Assembly: GCF_900185615.1 (NCBI RefSeq)
Contig: NZ_FYAK01000001.1
Coordinates: 653,701 to 717,700 of the forward strand
Source of the DNA: Photobacterium malacitanum
GTDB lineage: Bacteria > Pseudomonadota > Gammaproteobacteria > Enterobacterales > Vibrionaceae
Length of the DNA: 64,000 bases
Direction: 5' to 3'
Below the pieces are notes generated by a model. That model was not told the origin of the DNA, ran no database searches, and saw only the letters and a list, made by a program, of their open reading frames with translations. A program made the translations under genes and the position numbers. Of this stretch, positions 55,753 through 64,000 are shown piece by piece (position 1 is the stretch's first letter; each line of letters begins with the position of its first letter).

Positions 55753-56787
55753 CTATTGGCTTTTATTTTTATTGCCTAATTGGCTTAATAAATCACGACG
55801 AATTTCACTTAATTTTGGCTGTTCACCTTCCATCCACGGCAATGGACGCATGAGGTTAATCGCTTTAAGGCCTAAACGTCCGGTCAGTAACCCAACGCCA
55901 ACACCTTGTGCCACACGGGTAGACATTCTTCCGGCAAGATCCATTGAAAGCATATCCATACCTAAATCAGCAACCACTTCAGACGCACCTGCAAATGCCA
56001 TATTCGCAAGAACTAATTTTACTAATTTAATCCGCGACCAATAACTAAGCTCGATGCCATACACTGCTGAAATTTGCTCAATTAAACGAAAATTTCGCCA
56101 TGCCACCAGCAACATGTCGGCAGCCGCTAATGGACTCAAAGCAACCATTAATGCCGCTTCACTGGAGTATCTTGCGACTAACTTTCGTGCTAACTTATCT
56201 TGCTGACTTACCACCATTTGATCATAAAGTGCTAATACTTCTCGATCATTATGAGTTGCAGCTAACGCGTGTAACCAGCGATCATAGCCATGATTATCGG
56301 TTGGAATTTGGCTTAGTTTTGCTAATTTCACACAAAATGCTTTACCCGATCCAATCCCATCGGCGGCTAATAATTGCTGTGCTTGGTCGCGTTCATTTTG
56401 ACGCTGTTTTAAGCGACGTAAATTAATCAACTCACGCCCAAGCGCACCAATACCCGCCACCGCAATACCAGCAACAATCGCACTCCAGCCTAATGATAAC
56501 CAATTACCCGTTTGATAAGCCGTTGTTACATGATCAACCGTCTGCCAACCAACCATAGCAGCACCTGCCACTAACACCCCTTTAAACCAACGATAACGAC
56601 GTTTAGGCTTAGCTGCCAAAATATGATCGAGTGCTTGCTCTGTCTCAACTTCTTCTACTTCAACAGTATCAGGTAAAAACGCACTCTGCTGTTCGAAATT
56701 CATTTTTGCAGTCAGATCTGGTTGTTGCTGACTTAATGGTTGATCTAACTCATCAAACACTATTTTTGCTTTTAATGGCTCTGTCAT
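55753..56787 (-). CDS. ycjF: YcjF inner-membrane protein (DUF697)
   Basis: A 344-residue protein of the YcjF/TIGR01620 family. A charged N-terminal region (1-65) is followed by two membrane helices (about 70-88 and 100-116), a helical linker (LINLRRLKQRQNERDQAQQLL) and the DUF697 domain (about 205-320: LSPLAAADMLLVAWRNFRLIEQISAVYGIELSYW, GVGLLTGRLGLKAINLMRPLPW). Its start overlaps the ycjX stop by ATGA. The pair lies next to psp genes and tyrR, as in E. coli. Function unknown; a link to phage-shock response is inferred from position. Confidence 0.93.
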   Translation of the reverse strand: MTEPLKAKIVFDELDQPLSQQQPDLTAKMNFEQQSAFLPDTVEVEEVETEQALDHILAAKPKRRYRWFKGVLVAGAAMVGWQTVDHVTTAYQTGNWLSLGWSAIVAGIAVAGIGALGRELINLRRLKQRQNERDQAQQLLAADGIGSGKAFCVKLAKLSQIPTDNHGYDRWLHALAATHNDREVLALYDQMVVSQQDKLARKLVARYSSEAALMVALSPLAAADMLLVAWRNFRLIEQISAVYGIELSYWSRIKLVKLVLANMAFAGASEVVADLGMDMLSMDLAGRMSTRVAQGVGVGLLTGRLGLKAINLMRPLPWMEGEQPKLSEIRRDLLSQLGNKNKSQ

Positions 56788-58181
56788 TGCAATTTATCTC
56801 CCAATAGATATTCCAACGCTTTATCCATTCGAATATGCGGTAAAGGCTCATCACTCTGCTGTGGTAAAGGCCGTAAATTAATAAAATCAAATCCATTTTC
56901 ATTCCAGAACTCTTGATTTGGTAACCGCTTAGGTACCTCTCCTGGAAAAAAGGTTTGCGCATTACCCGCTATATCAGTACCGCGTAAGGCTGGAACCTGT
57001 TGACCTTGATGATTGACAAACCCAGGCTCACTCGCCTGAATAGAAGCCAAACTGACACAATCCATAGCAATACCTTCAAACGATGCTGTTTGCCATGCTT
57101 CATTAACTAATTGTTGTAATAACCCGACTAAGTTTGAATGCTGCTCAGGGGTAATATGGTCCGCTTTTGTTGCTGCAAACAGCACCTTATCAATGCGTGG
57201 CGAAAACAGGCGCCGCAGCATGGAACTGCGGCCATATTTAAAACTTTGCATCAATTGATCTAACGCTTGACGCATATCATTAAATGATTCATAGCCGGCA
57301 TTTAATGGTTGTAGACAATCGACTAATACAATTTGACGATCAAATTTAGAGAAATGAACATTATAAAACGCCTTTACAACATGCTGCTGGTAGTACTTAT
57401 AGCGTTGTTTAAGCATGCCAAAGTTACTGTCATCAGTCGCTGTAGCTAATTGTTGTTCGGTATATTTATTGGTCCATACCATCGGGAAGAATTGTAATAC
57501 AGGTGCTCCTGCTAATTCTCCTGGCAACACAAATCGCCCCGGTTGCACCCAATGTAAACCACCTTCAGCTTTACATTGGTGTAAATAATCCGTAAACGCA
57601 GCGGCAATAGTTTCAATTAAGGTTTCATCAGCAGGAGCAAAAGGATCAAATTGCTCCCCCATTGCTAACCATGATTGCGCTAATGCTAACCGTTGACCCT
57701 TCAATACTTGTGCCTGTTGCTTTGACCAGCTAATAAAATCAAGATCAAGCAAAGGTAAATCTAATAGCCACTCACCGGGATAATCAATGATATCAAGATA
57801 CAACGTCGCGGTGTCTTGAAATAATTTAAGTGGTCCTTTTTGTGGTTTAAAACGCAATGCAAGTCGAGTTTGACTCACATCACTGGTTGGCTGAGGCCAT
57901 GTTGGTGGCGATGATAACAATGCATTCATACCGTCATCATAACCAAACTTAGGCACATGCATATCCAACTGTGGTACTCTTTTAGATCCTAATAAATAGC
58001 CTTCCCGTACCGCTGAAAACATCGGTAAGCGAGGATTGGTACTTACATGCAACAATTGATTGATCAGTGACGTAATAAAGGCCGTTTTTCCTGCGCGAGA
58101 TAAACCTGTTACCGCAAGTCGCACATGGCGATCAAGGCTGCGATTAACCCATTTACTCACTTCATTACTCATTCGATTCAT
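56784..58181 (-). CDS. ycjX: YcjX, psp-linked GTP-binding protein
   Basis: A 465-residue P-loop protein of the YcjX family. The nucleotide loop is VTGLSRAGKTAFITSLINQLL at about residues 24-44, and the switch II-like DIIDYPGEWLLDLPLL has the D-x2-G element. VDCLQPLNAGYESFNDM and FAATKADHIT (a TKAD guanine-specificity motif) support GTP binding. GGGAAG lies 6 bases before the ATG. It is co-expressed with ycjF by overlap and separated from pspC by a terminator. Confidence 0.94.
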   Translation of the reverse strand: MNRMSNEVSKWVNRSLDRHVRLAVTGLSRAGKTAFITSLINQLLHVSTNPRLPMFSAVREGYLLGSKRVPQLDMHVPKFGYDDGMNALLSSPPTWPQPTSDVSQTRLALRFKPQKGPLKLFQDTATLYLDIIDYPGEWLLDLPLLDLDFISWSKQQAQVLKGQRLALAQSWLAMGEQFDPFAPADETLIETIAAAFTDYLHQCKAEGGLHWVQPGRFVLPGELAGAPVLQFFPMVWTNKYTEQQLATATDDSNFGMLKQRYKYYQQHVVKAFYNVHFSKFDRQIVLVDCLQPLNAGYESFNDMRQALDQLMQSFKYGRSSMLRRLFSPRIDKVLFAATKADHITPEQHSNLVGLLQQLVNEAWQTASFEGIAMDCVSLASIQASEPGFVNHQGQQVPALRGTDIAGNAQTFFPGEVPKRLPNQEFWNENGFDFINLRPLPQQSDEPLPHIRMDKALEYLLGDKLQ

Positions 58182-58222
58182 TACGCTTCCCTATTCATCT
58201 ATACGGTCTTATAACTGACCAT

Positions 58223-58256
58223 AAAAAAGCAGGCCTGAATACATCAGTACCTGCTT
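58223..58256 (-). terminator. Terminator of the psp operon
   Basis: On minus: AAGCAGG outer stem with inner CTGA/TCAG, then CCTGCTT and T4. It ends pspABC before ycjX. Confidence 0.75.
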
Positions 58257-58319
58257 AATATTGATATTATTTATAGACTTTTTCTAGATAAATAACATCA
58301 AGCACTGTCGATTTGTGCT

Positions 58320-58706
58320 CTAAAGTTTATTAAATTCACGATCAACTTTAAAGGCAGATGAGGTGACATAAGCTTCCATTTTTTGAATACTGACTTCACT
58401 ACGTGCGAGTTCTGTTTCAACATTATCCAAAATCTGTTTCGCTGATTGCCCCGTTTGCCATGGTTTTTGCTTTACATTATGTTCAGTATATTGATGTTGT
58501 TGTTCTTTTCGCTGTGGCGGCATTTTATCTAAAATTAACCAAGCAGCAATATAAGCAACCGTCGCAAAAAAACCGACGCCTAATAAAAAAGCAGTTACGG
58601 CTAAAATACGCATTAACCAGGTTTCAACACCAAAATATTCAGCTAAACCTGCACAAACACCCCCTAACTTACCGTTTTTAGGATCGCGATATAGTGTTTT
58701 ACGCAT
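58320..58706 (-). CDS. pspC: Phage shock protein C
   Basis: PspC (128 residues) is an inner-membrane sensor of envelope stress that, with PspB, draws PspA away from PspF. It has the N-terminal PspC domain (MRKTLYRDPKNGKLGGVCAGLAEYFGVETWLMRILAV), one membrane helix (about 34-62) and a cytosolic or periplasmic tail with a short heptad-like segment (AKQILDNVETELARSEVSIQKMEAYV). The ATG at 58706 overlaps the pspB stop (TAATG). An upstream in-frame ATG at 58721 is inside pspB and not used. Confidence 0.95.
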   Translation of the reverse strand: MRKTLYRDPKNGKLGGVCAGLAEYFGVETWLMRILAVTAFLLGVGFFATVAYIAAWLILDKMPPQRKEQQHQYTEHNVKQKPWQTGQSAKQILDNVETELARSEVSIQKMEAYVTSSAFKVDREFNKL

Positions 58707-58933
58707 TATTTCTGTCTCCATTGTGGCGCTTCAGCATCTAAAATTCGCTCTAGAGTAACAATCCGCTCTTGCATCACCTCTGCGCGTGCCACTAAGGTTT
58801 CTAACTTTTTATGATCTTCACCAGACAATCCCTCACCTGATTTACGCTTACTGCGGTAATGAAGAATTAACCACAATGGTGCGACAACAACCATAAACAC
58901 CACTAATGGAACACTAATAAAACCCATCGACAT
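58706..58933 (-). CDS. pspB: Phage shock protein B
   Basis: PspB (75 residues) is a small inner-membrane protein acting with PspC to signal membrane stress. One helix (about 5-24, FISVPLVVFMVVVAPLWLIL) is followed by HYRSKRK and a coiled-coil tail LETLVARAEVMQERIVTLERILDAEAPQWRQK, which closely matches E. coli PspB. The ATG at 58933 has AAGGAGA about 9 bases upstream, so the longer frame to 58951 is rejected. Confidence 0.95.
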   Translation of the reverse strand: MSMGFISVPLVVFMVVVAPLWLILHYRSKRKSGEGLSGEDHKKLETLVARAEVMQERIVTLERILDAEAPQWRQK

Positions 58934-59009
58934 ATGTTGTTCTCCTTTCACGCAGGGGTAATAGCACTATTATTATTGTTATGTAATTTAAAGGACAATT
59001 ATCCCGCGA

Positions 59010-59678
59010 TTACTGTTGTTTATCGTTCATGTTTGCTTTTAAACGCTCAAGCTCTTTTTCAATATCATCTTGCGCTTGCAGGTCTGCAAACTCTGACTCT
59101 AAGCTTTTTCCGCGGCCAAAACTATAGCTATCCGCTTCGGCTTCCATTTCATCAATGCGGCGCTCATATTGTTCAAACTTCGACATTGCTTCATCAACTT
59201 TACTGGTATCAAGTTGACGGCGAACATCGCGACGTGTTCCTGCTGCCTTATGGCGTGCAACTAATGCTTGTTGGCGAGCACGTGTCTCTTGCAGTTTACG
59301 CTCAAGTTCAGCCACTTCTAACGATAATTTCTCAATTGTTTCATCAACTAATTTATATTCTTCATTTAACGTTAACGCCACATCAGTCAATTTTTGTTTT
59401 TCAATCAATGCTGCACGTGCCAGATCTTCGCGGCCTTTTTGAATCGCTAAACTGGCTTTTTGTTGCCAATCTGTCGACTGTGTTTCAATCGCGGTAATAC
59501 GACGACGTAATTCTTTTTTATCCGCGAGTGCTCGTGCCGATGATGTACGCACTTCAACCAATGTATCTTCCATTTCTTGAATAATCAGACGGATCAGTTT
59601 TTGTGGATCTTCTGCCTTGTCTAATAATGAATTGACGTTAGCATTTACGATATCTGCAAAACGAGAAAAAATACCCAT
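59010..59678 (-). CDS. pspA: Phage shock protein A
   Basis: PspA (222 residues) is the peripheral membrane protein of the ESCRT-III-like PspA/Vipp1 family. It inhibits PspF in unstressed cells and coats damaged inner membrane under stress. The N-terminal amphipathic helix is [25 protein letters not shown], followed by long coiled coils (about 28-185) and the C-terminal [20 protein letters not shown] lies 6 bases before the ATG. It is first in pspABC, driven by a sigma-54 promoter at 59781-59798 and divergent from pspF. Confidence 0.97.
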   Translation of the reverse strand: MGIFSRFADIVNANVNSLLDKAEDPQKLIRLIIQEMEDTLVEVRTSSARALADKKELRRRITAIETQSTDWQQKASLAIQKGREDLARAALIEKQKLTDVALTLNEEYKLVDETIEKLSLEVAELERKLQETRARQQALVARHKAAGTRRDVRRQLDTSKVDEAMSKFEQYERRIDEMEAEADSYSFGRGKSLESEFADLQAQDDIEKELERLKANMNDKQQ

Positions 59679-59780
59679 AATAAAGCTCCTTGGTCAACCG
59701 TCTTGAATCATGTCAATGAACGGTTTATATCATTAGACTAACGTTATGTTGTCATGTGAGGTGTCATTGTTTTATATACA

Positions 59781-59798
59781 TATCAACTTGCGTGCCAA
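59781..59798 (-). promoter_or_regulatory. Sigma-54 promoter of pspABC
   Basis: Read on minus: TTGGCACGCAAGTTGATA, against YTGGCACGRNNNTTGCW; the -24 GG element is perfect and the -12 is TTGA instead of TTGC. It closely resembles the E. coli pspA promoter and lies about 100 bases before the pspA start, downstream of where PspF should bind. Confidence 0.85.
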
Positions 59799-59895
59799 CT
59801 TTTAAGTTATTGTTTTATAAGAACTAAATAAATAACAGTCGATATTAACAAATAATGATATAGTGAATATAACTAACTTTTAGTGGAATTGACCA

Positions 59896-60918
59896 ATGAA
59901 AAAGACCGAAAATTTAATCGGCGAGTCAGATGCTTTTTTAGCTGTGCTTGATCATGCCTCACGACTTGCCACCCTTAATCGTCCGGTGCTTATTTTAGGT
60001 GAACGCGGTACAGGTAAAGAACTGATTGCACAACGAATCCACTATTTATCTACCCGCTGGGATCAACCACTCATTAGTTTAAATTGCGCCGCATTAGCTG
60101 ATGGTGTTATTGATTCAGAACTGTTTGGCCATGAGGCTGGATCTTTTACTGGTGCTAAAGGCCGCCATCAAGGACGGTTTGAACGTGCGGAAAATGGCAC
60201 ACTCTTTTTAGATGAGTTGGCAACAGCACCAATGGGAGTGCAAGAGAAGTTATTACGTGTGATTGAGTATGGTGAATATGAGCGTGTTGGCGGTAATAAA
60301 AGCTGTCAAGCCAATGTACGATTAATCTGTGCCACCAATCAAAACTTGCCACAGCTCGCTGCAGAAGGGAAATTTAGAGCCGACTTATTAGACCGACTGG
60401 CCTTTGAAGTGATCCACTTACCCCCATTAAGAGCACGGGTTGATGATATTCTACCACTGGCTGAACACTATGCTGTACGCATGTGTCGTGAAATGAATTT
60501 TAGCTATTTTGCCGGTTTTAGTTACCAAGCTCAGCAACAATTATTAGGTTACTCATGGCCTGGTAATATTCGTGAATTAAAGAATGTTGTTGAGCGCTCA
60601 GTCTTTCGCCATGCTCAACAAGATGAGGTTATTGATACCATTGTGATAGATCCCTTCACAACCTCATGGAATAACGTTCCTCTTCAGCTTGCCTCTCAAT
60701 CGACTCCGGCTAAATCATCACAAAATCAGAAGACTGATACACTGACATTTCCAATCGATCTCCGTCAACAGCTACAACAGCAAGAAATCATTTGGATTCA
60801 ACAAGCACTCACATTAGCAAAGTTTAATCAAACTAAAGCTGCTGAATTATTACGCCTTAGCTATCATCAACTAAGAGGCCTAATTCGTAAATATAACATC
60901 AATATTAATGGTGATTAA
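59896..60918 (+). CDS. pspF: PspF, sigma-54 activator of the psp operon
   Basis: PspF (340 residues) is a sigma-54 enhancer-binding protein without a receiver domain. AAA+ domain: Walker A GERGTGKE (35-42), the sigma-54 contact loop GSFTGA (82-87; E. coli has GAFTGA), Walker B GTLFLDEL (101-108), and the Arg-finger region FRADLLDRLAFEV. W55 corresponds to the E. coli Trp that PspA contacts. The C-terminal Fis helix-turn-helix is NQTKAAELLRLSYHQLRGLIRKY. Divergent from pspA and followed by sapA, as in E. coli. Confidence 0.97.
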   Translation: MKKTENLIGESDAFLAVLDHASRLATLNRPVLILGERGTGKELIAQRIHYLSTRWDQPLISLNCAALADGVIDSELFGHEAGSFTGAKGRHQGRFERAENGTLFLDELATAPMGVQEKLLRVIEYGEYERVGGNKSCQANVRLICATNQNLPQLAAEGKFRADLLDRLAFEVIHLPPLRARVDDILPLAEHYAVRMCREMNFSYFAGFSYQAQQQLLGYSWPGNIRELKNVVERSVFRHAQQDEVIDTIVIDPFTTSWNNVPLQLASQSTPAKSSQNQKTDTLTFPIDLRQQLQQQEIIWIQQALTLAKFNQTKAAELLRLSYHQLRGLIRKYNININGD

Positions 60919-61054
60919 TCGACCAAAATAAGGCAAAAAATCAATATAATTGATGCTTTTTGACTAATTTAATTTAAAACAGGCAGGATAACTTGGTGAC
61001 CGAGATGGAAAATGATAAATTTAAAAACTTAATTTCAAATAACGCCTATTAAAT

Positions 61055-62674
61055 ATGAGCGCTTACTATCGTTTTTTTATCGCTAGTTTGGTTTTATTAA
61101 CCCTTAGTGGTTGTAAACAACCTGCAAAAGATTCTGTGACTCAACGTCGCGGTTTTGTCTATTGCGGCCAAGATACACCGACAACACTTAACCCCCAATT
61201 AACAGACGGTGGATTAACAGCAGAAACCCTTTCGGCACAAATTTTTGACCGCCTGCTATTACTCGATCCTGTTAGCCATAAACCATTACCTGATCTCGCG
61301 AAAAGCTGGACCGTAAGTGATGATGGCTTGGTGTATACCTTTACCTTACGTCAAGGGGTAAAATTTCAAACAACAGCATGGTTTACGCCAACACGCACCA
61401 TGAATGCTGATGATGTTGTGTTTAGCTTTGAGCGCGTCATTAACCCTGATAATCCTTTTCACCATATTTCAGGTGGCCGTTATCCGTGGTTTGAAAGCCT
61501 CGGCTTTGCCAATGATATCGAAAGTATTAAAGCACTGAATCCACATACCGTGCAATTTAGCCTACGCCGACCAGATAACTCTTTCTTATCCAATTTAGCA
61601 ACCAGCTATGCGGTGGTATATTCTGCTGAATATGGCAAACAACTGTTAAAATCAGGTCAAATTGGTCAATTAGATAACCGTCCTATTGGTACTGGACCGT
61701 TTTATGTTGATCAGTTTATTCCAAATGATCTGATTCGATTAAAACATCATCATGACTATTGGCAAGGTGCTGCGCCGATGGAACAAGTGGTGTTTGACAT
61801 ATCTTCGCGTGGTATGGGGAATCTGACCAAATTATTAAGCGCAGAGTGTGATGTACTAGCCTCGCCTGTTGCAAGTCAGTTACCAGTTATCACTGACAAT
61901 AATAACTATGAATTATTAGCACAAAGTGGCATGAATGTGTCTTTTTTAGCGTTAAATACCAGCTTAGCACCTTTAAACAATCTTAAAGTACGCCAAGCTA
62001 TTAGTTACGCCATTAACAGAAATACATTATTAAATTCAGTTTATTACGGCACGGCAACCAAAGCTAAAAGCTTATTACCGCCGACATCATGGGCTTATAA
62101 TAATGACAGTAAGGCCATTAATTATAACCCTAAAAAAGCCAAAGCATTACTTAAGCAAGCAGGTTATAACCCCGATCAAGTATTGACCATGTGGGTGCCG
62201 TTAGAATCTCGACCTTATAATCCGAGCCCACAAAAAACAGCTGAGTTGATTCAAGCTAACCTCAAGGCTATAGGCGTTAATGTTATTATTTATCATCAAG
62301 ATAACATTGGTCGTCTAGGGGTAAATGACATGAATAAATACGATATGATGTTAGCGGGTTGGATTGCAGATAACGGTGATCCTGATAACTTTTTACGGCC
62401 ATTATTATCATGCAATGCCAAACATGCCGGGCTCAATGTTGCTAATTGGTGTGATGTTCAATTTGATAATCTACTTGAACTAGCATTACGTACCAATAAA
62501 ACTCAGCAACGGGTTAATTATTACCAACATGCGCAGGATATTCTTGATCAGCAGGTGCCAATCATTCCTCTTGCTCATGGTGTATATTTTCAAGCACACA
62601 ACAAAACACTCGGTGGACTACAAATGAGTCCTTTTGGCTCACGTTCATTTTCTAGTGTCTATCGGACTGAGTAA
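61055..62674 (+). CDS. sapA: SapA, periplasmic peptide-binding protein of the Sap ABC transporter
   Basis: SapA (539 residues) is a family 5 solute-binding protein; Sap is linked to antimicrobial-peptide sensitivity and, in E. coli, putrescine export. The mature part matches E. coli SapA: FVYCGQDTPTTLNPQL, WFTPTRTMNADDVVFSFERV, PIGTGPFYVDQF, AGWIADNGDPDNFLRPLLSC. The signal ends LTLSGCKQ, a good lipobox with Cys at residue 20, while I recall E. coli SapA as a soluble periplasmic protein, so this one is probably membrane-anchored. sapB follows 3 bases later. Confidence 0.95.
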   Translation: MSAYYRFFIASLVLLTLSGCKQPAKDSVTQRRGFVYCGQDTPTTLNPQLTDGGLTAETLSAQIFDRLLLLDPVSHKPLPDLAKSWTVSDDGLVYTFTLRQGVKFQTTAWFTPTRTMNADDVVFSFERVINPDNPFHHISGGRYPWFESLGFANDIESIKALNPHTVQFSLRRPDNSFLSNLATSYAVVYSAEYGKQLLKSGQIGQLDNRPIGTGPFYVDQFIPNDLIRLKHHHDYWQGAAPMEQVVFDISSRGMGNLTKLLSAECDVLASPVASQLPVITDNNNYELLAQSGMNVSFLALNTSLAPLNNLKVRQAISYAINRNTLLNSVYYGTATKAKSLLPPTSWAYNNDSKAINYNPKKAKALLKQAGYNPDQVLTMWVPLESRPYNPSPQKTAELIQANLKAIGVNVIIYHQDNIGRLGVNDMNKYDMMLAGWIADNGDPDNFLRPLLSCNAKHAGLNVANWCDVQFDNLLELALRTNKTQQRVNYYQHAQDILDQQVPIIPLAHGVYFQAHNKTLGGLQMSPFGSRSFSSVYRTE

Positions 62675-62677
62675 AGT

Positions 62678-63640
62678 ATGTTTATCTACACTATACGTCG
62701 CTTAAATCTGTTTGTTATTACATTACTCATTCTAACGATTGTGAGTTTCAGCATTTTAAGGCTTGATACCCAATTGCAGTGGGCTTACGAACCCTTTTGG
62801 CAAGGTTGGCTTATTTACCTCCAAAACTTGCTTACAGGGAACTTAGGGATTAGTGCAACCGGAATACCGATGAGTACCGAAATACTCAAAGTTTTTCCAG
62901 CAACATTAGAACTGTGCTTTTTCGCGTTTATCCTATCTTTAGTCGTTGGTATTCCGTTAGGAACAATTGCTGGTGTTCGCCGTGGACGCTCTATTGATAC
63001 GGTAATAAGTTCGATTACATTATTGGGCTACTCTATTCCGTTGTTTTGGCTAGCAATGTTACTTATCTTATTGTTTTCACTTAACTTAGGTTGGCTACCC
63101 GTTTCTGGACGCTACAGCTTATTATACCAATTTAACCACGTAACAGGTTTTGCCCTGATCGATATTTTATTGTCAGATAAACCTTATCGTATGGAAGCTT
63201 TCTTTGATGCCGTTAAGCATCTTGTGCTACCAACGATCGTATTAGCGATGGCGCCTACCACAGAGGTAATTCGTTTAACACGCGCATCAATTGCTGAGGT
63301 TATGACCAAAAACTATATTAAAGTCGCACAGACAAAAGGCCTTTCAACCTTTGAAATTGTCCGCCGTCACGGTATGAAAAATGCGATTCCACCTATCATT
63401 CCTAAGCTTGGAATGCAGTTTGCAGCAATGATGACATTTGCCATGCTAACCGAATCTATTTTCAACTGGCCGGGTATTGGCCGCTGGCTACTCAACGCAA
63501 TTGCAGCCCAAAACTATGTCGCCATTCAAGCCGGTGTCATTACTGTCGGCAGCTTTATTTTATTAGCCAATATTTTATCTGATGTTGTTGGTGCAATTGT
63601 GAATCCACTGGTAAGGAAGGAATGGTATGCCATCAAATAG
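62678..63640 (+). CDS. sapB: SapB, ABC transporter permease
   Basis: SapB (320 residues) is a DppB-type inner-membrane permease with about six helices. The N-terminal helix is near 8-28, and the core shows STEILKVFPATLELCFFAFILSLVVGIPLGTIAGVRRG. The permease signature EAA loop is EVIRLTRASIAEVMTKNYIKVAQTKGLSTFEIVRRHGMKNAIPPII, which contacts the ATPases, and GIGRWLLNAIAAQNY follows. It overlaps sapC by 14 bases. Confidence 0.95.
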   Translation: MFIYTIRRLNLFVITLLILTIVSFSILRLDTQLQWAYEPFWQGWLIYLQNLLTGNLGISATGIPMSTEILKVFPATLELCFFAFILSLVVGIPLGTIAGVRRGRSIDTVISSITLLGYSIPLFWLAMLLILLFSLNLGWLPVSGRYSLLYQFNHVTGFALIDILLSDKPYRMEAFFDAVKHLVLPTIVLAMAPTTEVIRLTRASIAEVMTKNYIKVAQTKGLSTFEIVRRHGMKNAIPPIIPKLGMQFAAMMTFAMLTESIFNWPGIGRWLLNAIAAQNYVAIQAGVITVGSFILLANILSDVVGAIVNPLVRKEWYAIK

Positions 63641-64000
63641 CGTTTACCAAGAAGCCACGATTCCGACCCAATGGGAACGGTCATGGCAAAATTTTCGTGC
63701 AAATTCATTAGCCATGTTTGGTTTGTGGAGCTTATTAGCACTATTGTTAATTACTATAAATGCGCGTTGGTTAGCCCCTTATTCAGCAATAGAACAAGTT
63801 GGCGAACTCCTCATGCCGCCATCATGGGATAACTCTGGCCATGTCTCATTCTTTTTTGGCACTGACGATCTTGGACGTGATATTTTATCGCGATTATTAA
63901 TCGGTAGTCAGTTAACCTTTGGCTACGCCCTATTAGTTGCCCTAGCATCAAGTGCAATTGGACTATTAATTGGTATTTTAGCCGGCATGAGCAGTGGTCT
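63627..64000 (+). CDS. sapC: SapC, ABC transporter permease (cut by the window end)
   Basis: The ATG at 63627, after AAGGAAGG, opens a frame to the end of the window (124 complete codons). It begins MPSNSVYQEA, has a first helix near 28-48, then LMPPSWDNSGHVSFFFGTDDLGRDILSRLLIGSQLTFG, the DppC-type GTDxxGRDxxSR signature, and the start of the permease core. The match to E. coli SapC is clear. It starts 14 bases before the sapB stop, so the two are translationally coupled. Confidence 0.95.
   Translation, partial: MPSNSVYQEATIPTQWERSWQNFRANSLAMFGLWSLLALLLITINARWLAPYSAIEQVGELLMPPSWDNSGHVSFFFGTDDLGRDILSRLLIGSQLTFGYALLVALASSAIGLLIGILAGMSSG

Noticed and set aside
55610..56044. 144-codon plus-strand frame across the ycjF end
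   Set aside because: Mostly antisense to ycjF, runs through the ycjF terminator and has a non-protein-like composition.
58934..59497. 187-codon plus-strand frame opposite pspA
   Set aside because: It is the mirror frame of the clearly real pspA and shows no family features or ribosome-binding site.
1..64000. Mobile elements, CRISPR arrays, toxin-antitoxin or anti-phage systems
   Set aside because: I found no transposase, integrase, repeat-spacer arrays, attachment-site repeats or defence proteins; gene order is mostly conserved core chromosome.

Overview
The window is a stretch of chromosome from a marine gammaproteobacterium, almost certainly Vibrionaceae. AT-rich DNA (I judge roughly 38-40% GC by eye) and many Vibrio-type proteins point to Photobacterium or Aliivibrio rather than a higher-GC Vibrio. 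Supporting markers are FabV instead of FabI, a PilZ protein coupled to mfd, an OmpU/OmpL-type porin, and a fabV-fadE-TetR block that I recall as the V. cholerae VC1738-VC1741 arrangement. Nearly every gene has a clear housekeeping identity. I see no prophage, insertion sequence, CRISPR array, tRNA or rRNA.

Layout. 0-1.3 kb: an unknown small secreted protein coupled to a DedA membrane protein. 1.3-1.9 kb: a small outer-membrane beta-barrel. 2.5-5.6 kb: the lolCDE lipoprotein-export operon. 5.9-9.9 kb: a PilZ protein overlapping mfd. 10-12.9 kb: an acetyltransferase, YecH, an AT-rich VirK/YbjX-family gene and an FKBP isomerase. 12.9-17.7 kb: hinT, ycfL, lpoB, thiK, ycfP and ndh on the minus strand, as in the E. 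coli ycf cluster but without nagZ. 18-21.3 kb: a chemoreceptor behind a flagellar-type promoter, and pyrC. 21.3-26.5 kb: an RND efflux pump with two different adaptor lipoproteins. 26.7-33.5 kb: class I fumarase, then pabB, nudL, sdaC and sdaA (serine uptake and deamination). 33.9-43.6 kb: an AraC regulator, the acetate channel SatP, an iron alcohol dehydrogenase, a porin, grxA, ybjL, a PhoPQ-like two-component system and a PACE exporter. 43.7-48.1 kb: fabV, fadE and a PsrA-like TetR repressor. 48.2-48.8 kb: a cluster of small RNA genes. 48.8-53.8 kb: an SDR-type protein, hexR, pykA, rimJ and ogt. 53.9-64 kb: tyrR, ycjF, ycjX and pspCBA, divergent from pspF, followed by sapA, sapB and a truncated sapC, the same gene set as the E. 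coli psp-sap region.

The most interesting part is 48.26-48.82 kb, between the TetR gene and the SDR gene. Three consecutive units each have a sigma-E-like promoter with exactly 16 bases between the -35 and -10 elements, an ACTGCTTT core and a plus-strand hairpin terminator, but no open reading frame. The first resembles RybB/MicV at its 5' end. The second and third share a 29-base core with two mismatches and have about the length of VrrA, which I recall lying at this locus in V. cholerae. The cores of copies 2 and 3 are complementary to the ribosome-binding site of the outer-membrane barrel gene in this window, and the 5' end of copy 1 is complementary to the start of the porin gene. This suggests a triplicated envelope-stress sRNA locus that silences outer-membrane proteins. 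With lolCDE, psp, sap, DedA, LpoB and PhoPQ-like genes, the window is rich in envelope maintenance functions.
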